Shown in pieces: positions 1 to 7,617 of a DNA stretch of 24,318 nucleotides. The notes beneath the pieces were generated by a model. That model made no database searches and had not been told where the DNA came from. It saw only the letters and a program-made list of their open reading frames with translations. Every line of letters begins with the position of its first letter. Within the stretch, counting starts at the first letter, position 1. Made by a program: the position numbers and the translations under genes. The stretch is from positions 1 to 24,318 of the forward strand of contig JAXHUH010000246.1 of assembly GCA_034211175.1 (NCBI GenBank), written 5' to 3'. This stretch comes from JAXHUH01 sp034211175. Its GTDB lineage: Bacteria; Actinomycetota; Acidimicrobiia; Acidimicrobiales; CAIXPF01.

Positions 1-207
1 GATCAGGGGGCCGACGAGACCCCGCGCCGGCACCCACCGTGGGAGGCGGAGCCCGCCGGGCAGCTCGCGCTCGACCACGCCCGAGGCGGCCACGGCCCGG
101 ACGGGAGCACCGACCGGTCGGCCGCACCCGTGGCAGTAGGTCGCGTCGGTCGCCGGCCGGGCGCCGCATGCACACGTGGTCGGCTGCAGCGATGAGACCA
201 CCGTCAC
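1..207 (-). CDS. Zinc-ribbon protein, N-terminal fragment (runs off the left edge)
   Basis: The reading frame enters from a GTG at 205-207 (an in-frame TTG lies at 211-213 and a second GTG at 199-201) and is open to the window edge, giving 69 residues. The visible part begins with a four-cysteine zinc-ribbon: TCACGARPATDATYCHGCG, with pairs CxC and CxxCG. It closely resembles the knuckle encoded at the 5' end of the gene at 2548-3868 (CGRCGARPVDGATYCHRCG), so this is probably a third paralogue of the same family. After the ribbon comes a basic, V/A/L-rich stretch without an obvious membrane helix before the sequence ends. No Shine-Dalgarno sequence is obvious. The function is unknown and the start is uncertain. 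Confidence 0.55.
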   Translation of the reverse strand, partial: MTVVSSLQPTTCACGARPATDATYCHGCGRPVGAPVRAVAASGVVERELPGGLRLPRWVPARGLVGPLI

Positions 208-308
208 AGTCAACCACGACGGGTGATGCCGCTTCAGTCGCTGCCGTGCCGCCGACGGACGCCCGTCGACACGAGAACCGCTCCCGGAGCTTCGTCCGTA
301 GGGACGAC

Positions 309-1286
309 GTGCCCCGGTACCGCCACGATCTCCCGCAGTTGTCAGCCGCCGCCTTCCTCACCGACGGCGGCATCGAGACGACGCTCCTCCACGACGACGG
401 CCTCGACCTGCCGTACTTCGCGGCGTTCCCGCTGCTCGTCCGTCGGGCGGGGCGGGACGCGTTGCGCCGGTACTTCGACTCGTACGCGGCGCTCGCCGCG
501 TCGTTCGGGACCGGCGTCGTGCTCGAGACGCCGACGTGGCGGGCGAGCCGGGAGTGGGCACGGCTCGTCGGCTACGACGACGGTGCGCTCGCCCGGGCCA
601 ACCGCGAGGCGGTCGCCCTCGTCGAGGAGGTGCGCCCGCGCCACGAGACCGACGCATGCCCCGTCGTGATCAGCGGGTGCATCGGGCCCCGCAGCGACGG
701 CTACACGCCGCTCGAGATGATGACCGCGGGCGAGGCCGCCGACTACCACGCCGCCCAGATCGCCACGTTCGCCGACACGAGGGCCGACCTGGTCACCGCC
801 ATGACCATGACGTATCCGGCCGAGGCCGTCGGCATCACCCGCGCCGCCCGGGAGGCCGGGATGCCCGTCGTGATCTCGTTCACGGTCGAGACCGACGGGA
901 GCCTCCCGACCGGCGAGTCGCTTCCCGAGTCGATCGCCCTGGTCGACGAGGCGAGCGGCGGCTACCCCGCCTACTACATGGTGAACTGCGCCCACCCGAC
1001 CCACTTCGCCCACGTGCTCGACCGCGGGGACGTGCCCGCCGGCCGGCTCCGGGGCGTGCGGGCGAACGCGTCGGTCCTGAGCCGCGACGAGCTCGACGAG
1101 GCCCCGGAGCTCGACCGCGGCGACCCGGCGGACCTGGCGGCGCGCTACGGCGAGCTGCGGCGACGCCACCCGTCGCTCACCGTGTTCGGCGGGTGCTGCG
1201 GCACCGACACGGCCCACCTCGGCGCGATCGCCGACGCGGTCGGGGCTCAGCCCCGACCGGTGGGGATGAGCACCGCGGGCCACTGA
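309..1286 (+). CDS. Homocysteine S-methyltransferase family protein
   Basis: The 325-residue product belongs to the cobalamin-independent homocysteine S-methyltransferase family, (beta/alpha)8-barrel enzymes that move a methyl group from a donor such as S-methylmethionine to homocysteine thiolate. The start GTG at 309 is preceded by TAGGGA four bases upstream and begins directly before the conserved N-terminal strand (FLTDGGIETTL, about residues 16-26). The three zinc-ligating cysteines are visible: C227 in VNCAHP and C296/C297 in FGGCCGTD. Length is normal for the family (300-330). An open frame exists further upstream but looks like non-coding shadow. The 3' end overlaps the convergent gene at 1247-2551 by 40 bases. 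The methyl donor cannot be told from sequence; betaine or S-methylmethionine are the usual ones. Confidence 0.9.
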   Translation: MPRYRHDLPQLSAAAFLTDGGIETTLLHDDGLDLPYFAAFPLLVRRAGRDALRRYFDSYAALAASFGTGVVLETPTWRASREWARLVGYDDGALARANREAVALVEEVRPRHETDACPVVISGCIGPRSDGYTPLEMMTAGEAADYHAAQIATFADTRADLVTAMTMTYPAEAVGITRAAREAGMPVVISFTVETDGSLPTGESLPESIALVDEASGGYPAYYMVNCAHPTHFAHVLDRGDVPAGRLRGVRANASVLSRDELDEAPELDRGDPADLAARYGELRRRHPSLTVFGGCCGTDTAHLGAIADAVGAQPRPVGMSTAGH

Positions 1287-2551
1287 CCGTCGGGCAGCAC
1301 CACCGGGATCTCGGTGGTGGCACCGGTCGCCGCGTCGACCGCGAGGATGCCCCGGGCCACGGGCACGAGCACGAACCGGCTCGTCGCGTCCCACACCACG
1401 GTGCCGGCATCGATGGCCACCGCGACCTGCTCCGACGCCTCCGGCTCGACCGCGGATGCCCCGCCGTCGAGCTCGACGATGGCGCTCGATGTCGGTCCGG
1501 GCGCCACCACCATCCGGCGCCCGTCGGGTGAGACCACCGCGTCCTCGCCGCGGGCCAGGTCGGAACGTCGCGGCGGTTCGACCCCGGCCACCCGGTCGAC
1601 CGTCCCGTCCGCCCGGGCGACCACGAGCCCGCAGCCCTCGAACGTGCACGACGACAGGACCGCGACGTCGGCGGCGCCGCCGAGGAGCCGGCCCGTGGCC
1701 AACCGCTCGAACCCGCCGTCCGCGCGCCGCAGGTGCAGCTCCCCGCTCACCGGGAGATGGACCAGCAGCCCGGCGTCGCTCACCCCGACGGGCACGTTGA
1801 GCCCGTCGATGACCCACGGTGGGGGCGGGTCGAGCTCGCCCGGCTGCGTGAGCGGGGTCAGCGTGGTCGCCGCCGTGGAGAGGCTGTCGCCGCCGTCCCA
1901 CGACCAGAGCCGATCCGCGCCGACGACCGCCCGGCCCTCGCCGAAGAGCACCGTGCCGCCGCCCGGCTGACGGACCCGCATCGTGCCGTCGTCGTCGGTG
2001 ATCACCAGCCCGTGGGGTGACGCGAGGACGGCCCGGGCGTCGGCGTGGATCGCATCGTCGGACGCCGAGGTCGAGGCCTCTCCCAGCGTGACCGAGACGA
2101 CGGAACCGTCGCCGGTCACGACATCGACGACACGGCCGCGGAGCCCGTCGGGCACGACCGACCCACCGGTCGCCTCACCGGTCGGCCCTCCGCTGGTCGC
2201 GTCGGACGGGCCGGACCCGGTCGTGGCGTCGGCGGGCCCCACCGAGGTCGCGGTCGTGTCGCCCTCGGGCACCGACGTCGGGGTGCGGTCCGCGCCCGAG
2301 CCCACCTGCCACCACAGCAGCCCACCGAGCGCGGCGCCGACCAACGCGGCCATCCATCGGCGGGCCGACGGCGCGGCGGTGGGGGCGGACGGACCGGCGG
2401 CCGAGGGGCGGTCACGTCGGGGCGCGTCCGTGTCGAGCACGAGGTCCACGGTCGGGGTCGGGCGCGCCGAGCCGCACCACGGGCAGAACGCGGCATCACC
2501 CGGGAGGTCGCGCCGGCACGCCTCACAGCGCACTGCGGTCGCCGGGCTCAT
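1247..2551 (-). CDS. Zinc-ribbon, single-pass membrane protein with extracytoplasmic propeller-like domain (paralogue 2)
   Basis: The 434-residue product starts with a zinc-ribbon (C9, C12, C23, C26: CEAC...CPWCG), then a Pro/Ala/Arg linker, one membrane helix (about 66-82, ending LLWWQ) and a Thr/Ser/Pro-rich extracytoplasmic spacer. The C-terminal 300 residues look like a beta-propeller-type sensor, with repeated beta-strands such as VVSPDGRRMVVAPG and ILAVDAATGATTEIP. Start ATG 2549-2551 overlaps the TGA of the upstream gene (ATGA), so translation is probably coupled. It is a diverged tandem copy of the 2548-3834 product. Both have a CxxxxCG pair, a SPDGRR strand and a WDxxxRxVLxP strand in the same order. 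No catalytic motif is seen and the function is unknown; sensing of an envelope ligand is inference. Confidence 0.8.
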   Translation of the reverse strand: MSPATAVRCEACRRDLPGDAAFCPWCGSARPTPTVDLVLDTDAPRRDRPSAAGPSAPTAAPSARRWMAALVGAALGGLLWWQVGSGADRTPTSVPEGDTTATSVGPADATTGSGPSDATSGGPTGEATGGSVVPDGLRGRVVDVVTGDGSVVSVTLGEASTSASDDAIHADARAVLASPHGLVITDDDGTMRVRQPGGGTVLFGEGRAVVGADRLWSWDGGDSLSTAATTLTPLTQPGELDPPPPWVIDGLNVPVGVSDAGLLVHLPVSGELHLRRADGGFERLATGRLLGGAADVAVLSSCTFEGCGLVVARADGTVDRVAGVEPPRRSDLARGEDAVVSPDGRRMVVAPGPTSSAIVELDGGASAVEPEASEQVAVAIDAGTVVWDATSRFVLVPVARGILAVDAATGATTEIPVVLPDGQWPAVLIPTGRG

Positions 2552-3834
2552 CGCACCACCGGGATGACCGCCGCCACCGGCGTGCCGGTGGGGAGGGTCA
2601 CGTCCACGATCGTCACCCCGCCGAGGAACGCATCGAGCAGGATGATGCCGTTCGCGCCGCCGGGCAGGAGCACGTAGCGCCCGGACGGGTCCCAGGCCGG
2701 CGGTCCGAAGCCGTCGCCCGGCAGCTCCTCCAGCGGGCCGGACCCGTCGTCGCCGGCCGACCAGGTCACGGTCACCCGACCGGTCGCCAGGTCGAGGATC
2801 ACGGCCTTGCCCGAGGCGGCGTCGACGACGACCGCCCGCCGGCCGTCCGGGGAGACCGCGACGTCGCCGCCACCGAGGAGCATCCGGGTGACGGTGTCGT
2901 CCGCGGCGACCCGGTCGCCGTTCCACCCGACGATCTCCACGCCGCAGTCGGGCGCCTCGCACCCGACGACGAGCATGCCGAACGAGCCGACGCTGCCGGC
3001 GCGCGCGACCACACCCCGGGCCACCAGCTCACGACGGTCGGGATGGAGGATCCACAGCTCCTGGGTGCCGACCAGGCGGGCCAGGACGGACGGGGGGTCG
3101 GTCGTGAGCACCCGCAGCGGTGTCACGTCAGGTGGCAACGACAGCGCGATCGGCGCGGCATCGGCACCCTCCGGACGCTCCAACCCGGCGCTCGTGAGGG
3201 TCCGCGGGCCGTCGGGGCCGGCGACGACGGCCGGCGGGGCCCCGGAAGAACCCGACTCCCCGGAGGTGTCCGCGGTCGGGACGAGCAGGTCGCTCTCGTC
3301 GAGCGCCCCGACGGGAAGGGACCAGGCGGCGCCGCCCTCGAGGGTCACCAGCGTGCCCCAGAAGCCGACGTCGACCGAGGTGATGCTCGACGCCCGGGAC
3401 ACCGCGCCGTCGCCCAGCAGATCCTCCGCCGGGGTCGGCTCCGGCGCTCCGAGCACGACGTGGTAGGTCGAACCGTCGAGCGAGCCGTCGACGAGGAGCA
3501 CGTCGAGGCCGCGCACGTCGAGCGGGACCTCCCCGGCCGCCGGGCGCACCGAACCGGACGGGTCCGACCGCTGCGACGTGCCCGGCCCGGAGGTCGTCTC
3601 CGCGGCGGCCGGACGGTCGTCGAGCCCCGGGATCTCCGGCCCGTCCGTGCGGTCGCCCATGTCCCAGGCGGTGACGGCCATCGCGCACGCGGCGACGAGC
3701 GCCCCGGCCCCGGCGCCGGCCAGCAGCCGCCGATGCCTCCGGTTCGATCGGTCCACGATCGCGCTCGCGCTCGTCGGCTTCGGGGGCGCCGCGATCTCGC
3801 ACCCGCACCGGTGGCAGTACGTCGCGCCGTCCAC
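2548..3834 (-). CDS. Zinc-ribbon, single-pass membrane protein with extracytoplasmic propeller-like domain (paralogue 1); 5' end probably frameshifted
   Basis: Read literally, the only canonical in-frame start is GTG at 3832-3834 (428 residues). It cuts the zinc-ribbon in half, leaving only the second pair (CHRCGC). The same frame continues upstream without a start through WRNCGRCGARPVDG, which is clearly the missing first half. An ATG at 3866-3868 lies just upstream but one base out of frame, and dropping one G from ATGGCGG would give MRNCGRCGARPV, a textbook start. The true N terminus is therefore likely at 3868. The remainder has one membrane helix (about 36-57 from the GTG), a Ser/Pro/Asp-rich spacer and a propeller-like domain with CEAPDCG, SPDGRR and WDPSGRYVLLP. 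It is the first gene of a pair with 1247-2551. The function is unknown. Confidence 0.75.
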   Translation of the reverse strand: MDGATYCHRCGCEIAAPPKPTSASAIVDRSNRRHRRLLAGAGAGALVAACAMAVTAWDMGDRTDGPEIPGLDDRPAAAETTSGPGTSQRSDPSGSVRPAAGEVPLDVRGLDVLLVDGSLDGSTYHVVLGAPEPTPAEDLLGDGAVSRASSITSVDVGFWGTLVTLEGGAAWSLPVGALDESDLLVPTADTSGESGSSGAPPAVVAGPDGPRTLTSAGLERPEGADAAPIALSLPPDVTPLRVLTTDPPSVLARLVGTQELWILHPDRRELVARGVVARAGSVGSFGMLVVGCEAPDCGVEIVGWNGDRVAADDTVTRMLLGGGDVAVSPDGRRAVVVDAASGKAVILDLATGRVTVTWSAGDDGSGPLEELPGDGFGPPAWDPSGRYVLLPGGANGIILLDAFLGGVTIVDVTLPTGTPVAAVIPVVR

Positions 3835-3891
3835 CGGACGCGCGCCGCACCTGCCGCAGTTCCGCCATGACCCGCCCCGTCCGATCCTTCG

Positions 3892-3897
3892 ACGCTA
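3892..3897 (-). promoter_or_regulatory. Possible -10 box (TAGCGT) for the zinc-ribbon gene pair
   Basis: TAGCGT on the minus strand fits the actinobacterial TANNNT -10 pattern. It lies 23 bases before the ATG at 3866-3868, with an AAGGA Shine-Dalgarno-like stretch between. It supports the view that the real 5' end of the gene is at 3868 rather than at the internal GTG 3834. No convincing -35 element was seen. Confidence 0.3.
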
Positions 3898-3955
3898 CCT
3901 GCGCAACCGATGAACCGACGCCGCGGCTGCGGTGTCGTGCAACCAGGTTCCGGAA

Positions 3956-3968
3956 AGCAGAATCTGCT
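3956..3968. repeat. 13-base palindrome (AGCAGA-A-TCTGCT) in a divergent intergenic region
   Basis: A perfect 6+1+6 palindrome lies between the divergent zinc-ribbon gene pair and the maleate isomerase-like gene. A second, GC-rich imperfect inverted repeat (arms CGACGGCCCGCG and CGCGGGCCCGTCG, about 3976-4006) follows it. Either could be an operator for one of the two divergent transcripts. No regulator gene lies next to them, so the role is open. Confidence 0.3.
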
Positions 3969-4019
3969 CTCTGGCCGACGGCCCGCGCACGGCCGCGGGC
4001 CCGTCGTCGTTCGGACGGC

Positions 4020-4025
4020 TACGGT
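4020..4025 (+). promoter_or_regulatory. -10 box TACGGT of a probable leaderless transcript
   Basis: TACGGT fits TANNNT and ends seven bases before the GTG at 4033, the spacing expected if transcription starts on or next to the start codon. No Shine-Dalgarno sequence is present. The same arrangement recurs upstream of several other genes here, which helps to fix 4033 as the start. Confidence 0.45.
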
Positions 4026-4032
4026 CCTCGTC

Positions 4033-4761
4033 GTGGCCGCGAACGCGCCCCGCATCGGGCTCCTGATCCCGTCGTCGAACACCACGATGGAGCGCGACTT
4101 CCACCGCTTCTTCGGCGACGATGCGCACGTCCACACCGACCGCATGTACCTCGGTTCGGTGACCAGGGCCGCCGAGGAGGCGATGCTCGACGACGAGGTC
4201 CTCCCGGCGGCCCGCCGCATCGCCACCACCCGCCCCGACGTGATCGTGTTCGGCTGCACCTCGGCCGGGGCGATCCGCGGCGTCGGCGCCGACGATCGGA
4301 TGCGGGCGGAGATCGCCGAGGTGACCGGCACCGCGGTCGTCGGCGTCACGCCGTCGATCCGCGACGAGCTGGCCGGCAGCGCCGGCGTCGCCGTGCTCAC
4401 GCCCTACGTGGACGACCTGACCGCGGCGGTCGCCGACTCGGTCCGGGCGTTCGGGCTCACGGTCACCGCCACCCGCTCGCTCGGTTACGAGGACAACCTC
4501 GAGATCGGCGCGCTGACGCCGGCCCGGATCCGCGACGCGGCGACCGGGTTCGACCCCGCCGGGGCCGAGGTCCTGTTCTGCTCGTGCACCAACCTCCGGG
4601 CCATGGAGGCGATCGACGACCTGGAACGGGCCACCGGCCTGCGGGTCCGCTCGAGCAACGAGGTCACCGCCGTGCGGGTCGCCCACGTGCTCGGACTCCG
4701 ACGCGGGCGCACCGGCGCCGTCCGGACCGGCGGGCCCACGACGTCGACGCCGCAGCCGTAG
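4033..4761 (+). CDS. Maleate cis-trans isomerase / Asp-Glu racemase superfamily enzyme
   Basis: The 242-residue product belongs to the maleate isomerase/arylmalonate decarboxylase branch of the Asp/Glu racemase superfamily. The N terminus reads RIGLLIPSSNTTMERDF, the family's substrate-binding signature with a conserved Asn (N16). Two catalytic cysteines are in their expected places: C75 in FGCTSAG and C185 in SCTNLRA. In the family one cysteine forms a succinyl-type adduct with the substrate and the other acts in proton transfer. Maleate isomerase converts maleate to fumarate, often at the end of nicotinate or aromatic breakdown, but no other genes of those pathways are nearby, so the substrate is unproven. 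The start was chosen at GTG 4033 because of the -10 box and because the family motif begins directly after it. The 3' end lies 3 bases from the stop of the convergent gene. Confidence 0.85.
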   Translation: MAANAPRIGLLIPSSNTTMERDFHRFFGDDAHVHTDRMYLGSVTRAAEEAMLDDEVLPAARRIATTRPDVIVFGCTSAGAIRGVGADDRMRAEIAEVTGTAVVGVTPSIRDELAGSAGVAVLTPYVDDLTAAVADSVRAFGLTVTATRSLGYEDNLEIGALTPARIRDAATGFDPAGAEVLFCSCTNLRAMEAIDDLERATGLRVRSSNEVTAVRVAHVLGLRRGRTGAVRTGGPTTSTPQP

Positions 4762-4764
4762 CCG

Positions 4765-6321
4765 TCAGCGGGTCGCCGTGGCGAACCGGCGCCTCGCCCC
4801 GATGGCCGCGACGCCGAGCGCGAGCAGCGTCGCGCCCGCCGAGACGAGGACGTCGAGCGGGGCGCCCGACCTGGCGAGCATCGGCGGCGCCGACACCGGG
4901 CCGGCGGTGGAGACGTTGCCGACGACGCCGAACTCGTCGACCCAGAACCAGCCCGACCGCTCGACGGCGGCGTCGTTGTCGTCGACGCCACCGATCACCA
5001 GGCGGTGCGAGCCGCTCGCGATGTCGGCGGGCACCGTCACCTGCTGGCTGAAGGCCCCGTTGGCGTCGACGGTGCCGGTGGCGAGCACGCGAGGCGTCGA
5101 GAACAACGTGAGCGTGTAGGTCGACCCGGGCTTCAGTTTCTCGCCCCGCACCGTCGTGACGGTGTCGCCGGTCGACAGGTCGGTGCCCGTGCCGAAGCCG
5201 AGCTCCAGCTCGACGGCCGCGGTCGGCGCCGCCGCCACGGTGCCGGTGATCGTGGTCGAGATCGACCCCTCGCTGTTCGTCGCCGTGATCGTGACGCTGA
5301 ACGCACCAGCCGTCGTCGGCGTGCCGGTGATCGCCCCCGTGGCGGCGTCGAGCACCAACCCGGCCGGCAACGCACCCGCGGTGACCGAGTAGGTCGGCGC
5401 CGGGTTGCCGTCGGCTGCGACCCCGTCGGTCGACGCGGTACCGACCCGCAACGCACCGAGCGTCTCGTCGGACCACGCGGCCGGGGCGGTCGGCGCCGCC
5501 GCGACGCTGCCGGAGAACGCCCGCTCGATCGAGCCCGACCCGTTGGTCGCGGTGATGGTGAACGAGAAGTCACCGGCCCCGGTCGGGGTGCCGGTGATCG
5601 CGCCCGTGTTCGCGTCGAGCACCAGCCCGGCCGGCAACGCACCCGCGGTGACCGCATAGGTCGGCGCCGGGCTGCCGTCGGCCGCCACTCCGTCCGAGAA
5701 CGCAACGCCGGCCACCAGGGCGCCCAGGGTCTCGTCGGTCCAGCTCGCCGGCGCCGAGCCCGTGGGCAGCGGCGTCGCGAGGCAGTCGGTGAACGAGAGC
5801 ACCTCGACGTCGGTGGGGTTCTCGGCGGTGATGTCGAACGAGCCCGAGCCGCCGAGCTCGAGCGTCGACTGCGTGGTGAACACGGTGCCGTAGAAGCCGT
5901 TCCCCAGGTAGTGGACGATGCCGGGCCCGGTCGCCCGGAACGATCCCGTGTCGTGGAGGGTGCGCACGAGCGCGTTGCCGCTGTCGAACTGCTGCAGGGC
6001 GTACGTGCCCGGGTCGCTGACGCTGTCGACGAAGGCGAAGTAGTCGCCGTCCGCGATGTCGTCCTCGCCGAGCGCACCGGCCGGTGGGTTCGCGCTCTGG
6101 TACGGGCGCTTGGCACCGCTGACGTTCAGCATCCGGTCGACGCCGAGGGTGCCCGAGTAGTTGTACTGGACGTCGAAGACCTGCCCGGCGCCGAACCGGC
6201 AGTCGAGGAGATCGCTCACCTGGGCGGGGGCCCCGCCGGCGGGCGACGCGACGACGAGTGACGCGACGAGGCCGACCAGGAGGGCCGGCAGCGGGGCGAG
6301 CAGGCGGGGGAGTCGGGACGT
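4765..6321 (-). CDS. Secreted, Ig-repeat (He_PIG-like) surface protein with C-terminal membrane anchor; apparent ACG start
   Basis: From ACG at 6319-6321 the frame gives 518 residues. It begins with a clean signal peptide (SRLPRLLAPLPALLVGLV, then ASPAGGAPA as cleavage region near residue 33). A cysteine-containing N-terminal domain follows (about 35-190), then two He_PIG-type Ig-like repeats of about 88 residues (roughly 193-282 and 283-371, each with PAGLVLDA.TGAITGTPT). After these come a further beta domain and a C-terminal sorting-like tail: LARSGAP, one hydrophobic helix, then RRR. The first canonical start in frame is GTG 6217-6219, which would remove the entire signal peptide. AGGAG sits five bases before the ACG, so ACG (or an ATG misread by one transition) is the likely start. 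It is probably surface-displayed; the ligand is unknown. Confidence 0.75.
   Translation of the reverse strand, partial: TSRLPRLLAPLPALLVGLVASLVVASPAGGAPAQVSDLLDCRFGAGQVFDVQYNYSGTLGVDRMLNVSGAKRPYQSANPPAGALGEDDIADGDYFAFVDSVSDPGTYALQQFDSGNALVRTLHDTGSFRATGPGIVHYLGNGFYGTVFTTQSTLELGGSGSFDITAENPTDVEVLSFTDCLATPLPTGSAPASWTDETLGALVAGVAFSDGVAADGSPAPTYAVTAGALPAGLVLDANTGAITGTPTGAGDFSFTITATNGSGSIERAFSGSVAAAPTAPAAWSDETLGALRVGTASTDGVAADGNPAPTYSVTAGALPAGLVLDAATGAITGTPTTAGAFSVTITATNSEGSISTTITGTVAAAPTAAVELELGFGTGTDLSTGDTVTTVRGEKLKPGSTYTLTLFSTPRVLATGTVDANGAFSQQVTVPADIASGSHRLVIGGVDDNDAAVERSGWFWVDEFGVVGNVSTAGPVSAPPMLARSGAPLDVLVSAGATLLALGVAAIGARRRFATATR
5317..5665 (-). repeat. Internal DNA repeat encoding the duplicated Ig-like domains
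   Basis: The stretches beginning near 5317 and 5581 are close copies at DNA level, offset by 264 bases (88 codons); the best-matching block is about 120 bases long. Both encode the PAGLVLDA.TGAITGTPT strand pair. This indicates a domain duplication that has been partly kept identical. Confidence 0.6.
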
Positions 6322-6389
6322 CGGCGCTCCTGGGAACGGGTGCTCGGGCGCAACCCAATGGGCAACGGTCGACCGCTGGTCGTTCTGAA

Positions 6390-6410
6390 GCGCCTGGTCC
6401 GACCAGGCGC
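6390..6410. promoter_or_regulatory. Perfect 21-base palindromic operator of FadR/GntR type
   Basis: Arms GCGCCTGGTC (6390-6399) and GACCAGGCGC (6401-6410) surround a single C. The core CTGGTCCGACCAG agrees with the TGGTNNNACCA pattern bound by FadR-subfamily GntR regulators (FadR, PdhR, LldR and others). It lies 15 bases before the ATG of the enolase-superfamily gene and about 70 bases before the divergent secreted-protein start, a position suited to repression. A smaller palindrome, CGGTCGACCG, lies at 6366-6375. No GntR gene is visible in the window. Confidence 0.6.
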
Positions 6411-6425
6411 GAGACTCGGGCTCCG

Positions 6426-7537
6426 ATGCGCATCACGGACATCCGGACCCGGCGCTTCGCGCTGCCGCTCGACCCGCCGTTCGTCGCCGCGTGGGACCCG
6501 ACGCCGCGCCGCACCTTCGAGGCGACGATCGTGGTCGTCGAGACCGACGAGGGCCTCACCGGGGTCGGTTCGGGCGACACGATGGACGGCTTCGACGCCT
6601 ACCGGCACCTGTTCGTCGGCCGGGACCCGATGCGGATCGCCGACCACGTCCGCACGCTCGAGACCGTCACGTTCCACGGCGGGCGGTACTGGCCGCTCGA
6701 GGCTGCGCTGTGGGACATCGTCGGCCAGGCCTGCGGCCAGCCGGTGTCGGTCCTGTTCGGCAACGCCGCCGACCGGCTGTGCGCCTACGCGTCGACCGGT
6801 GCGGCCCGCTCGCCGGCCGAGCGGGCCGAGGTCGCGCTCGACCTGCAGGCCGAGGGGTTCCGGGCGATGAAGATCCGCATCCGTCGTGACCGCCTCGCCG
6901 AGGGGCTGACATCGGTGCGGGCCGTACGGGACGCGGTCGGCGACTCGATGGACCTGATGGTCGACCTCAACCAGGCGTGGCGGATGCCGGGCGACATCGA
7001 CCCGTCCCTCGACCCGGTCGCGGTGCGCCGGATCGCCGACGAGCTGGCCGAGCTCGGCGTCCTGTGGTTGGAGGAGCCGCTCGACGGCAACGACTTCGCC
7101 GGGCTCGCGGCGCTGCGGGCCGGGTCCCGGGTCCGCATCGCCGGCGGGGAGATGGTGCGCACCGTCGGTGAGCTGCTGGCGCTGCTCGACGCCGATGCGC
7201 TCGACGTCTACCAGCACGACGTGGTGCTGGCCGTCGGGTTGTGGCGGGGCCGGATGGTGGCCGAGCTGGCCCGGGCCCGCAACCGCTGGTTCACGCCCCA
7301 CACGTGGTCGAACGGCCTCGGCCTGGTCGCCAACCTCCACGTCGCCGCCGGCGTCGGCGCCGGGCCGTACCTGGAGTTCCCCACGACCCGCCGACCTGGA
7401 ACCCGGCACGGCGGGACTTCATGCTCACCGAGCCGATCGGGGTCGACGCGGACGGCTACGTCCCCGTGCCCCGACGGCCCGGGCTCGGTGTCGACGTCGA
7501 CTGGGACCGCCTGGCGTCGCTGGAATCGGACGGTTGA
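6426..7537 (+). CDS. Enolase-superfamily (mandelate racemase/muconate lactonizing type) enzyme, with a 1-base frameshift near its 3' end
   Basis: The gene encodes about 370 residues: an N-terminal capping domain (1-120) and a C-terminal barrel. Metal ligands of the superfamily are visible as D180 (MVDLN), E216 (LEEP) and E242 (GGE). K149 (MKIR) and H292 (TPHTWSNG) are candidate acid/base residues, pointing to a sugar-acid dehydratase or racemase-like activity; the substrate is unknown. After residue 319 (YLEFP) the frame is lost. The family's C-terminal part (HDPPTWNPARRDF through LTEPIGVD) continues in another frame to the TGA at 7535-7537. One extra C in the CCCC at 7380-7383 would restore a single frame. 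The gene is either an assembly error or a recent pseudogene. The FadR-type operator just upstream suggests inducible control by a substrate-sensing GntR protein. Confidence 0.8.
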
Positions 7538-7617
7538 GGTCCCGATCGGCGGGGTCGGGCCCGGGCCGCGACGGTGGCGACACCCGCGCCGAGGTGCGGC
7601 AGCTACGGGCGGCGCCG

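Noticed and set aside
342..1246. Long minus-strand frame opposite the homocysteine S-methyltransferase
   Set aside because: Low-complexity Arg/Gly/Ala translation, a typical shadow frame in GC-rich DNA; the methyltransferase motifs are on the plus strand.
3910..4032. N-terminal extension of the maleate isomerase-like protein from ATG 3910
   Set aside because: The extension has no resemblance to the family, passes through palindromes, and a -10 box fits a start at GTG 4033.
7550..7575. GC palindrome between the enolase-family gene and the CNNM operon as a bidirectional terminator
   Set aside because: GGCCCGGGCC has no room for a loop and no T-run follows on either strand.
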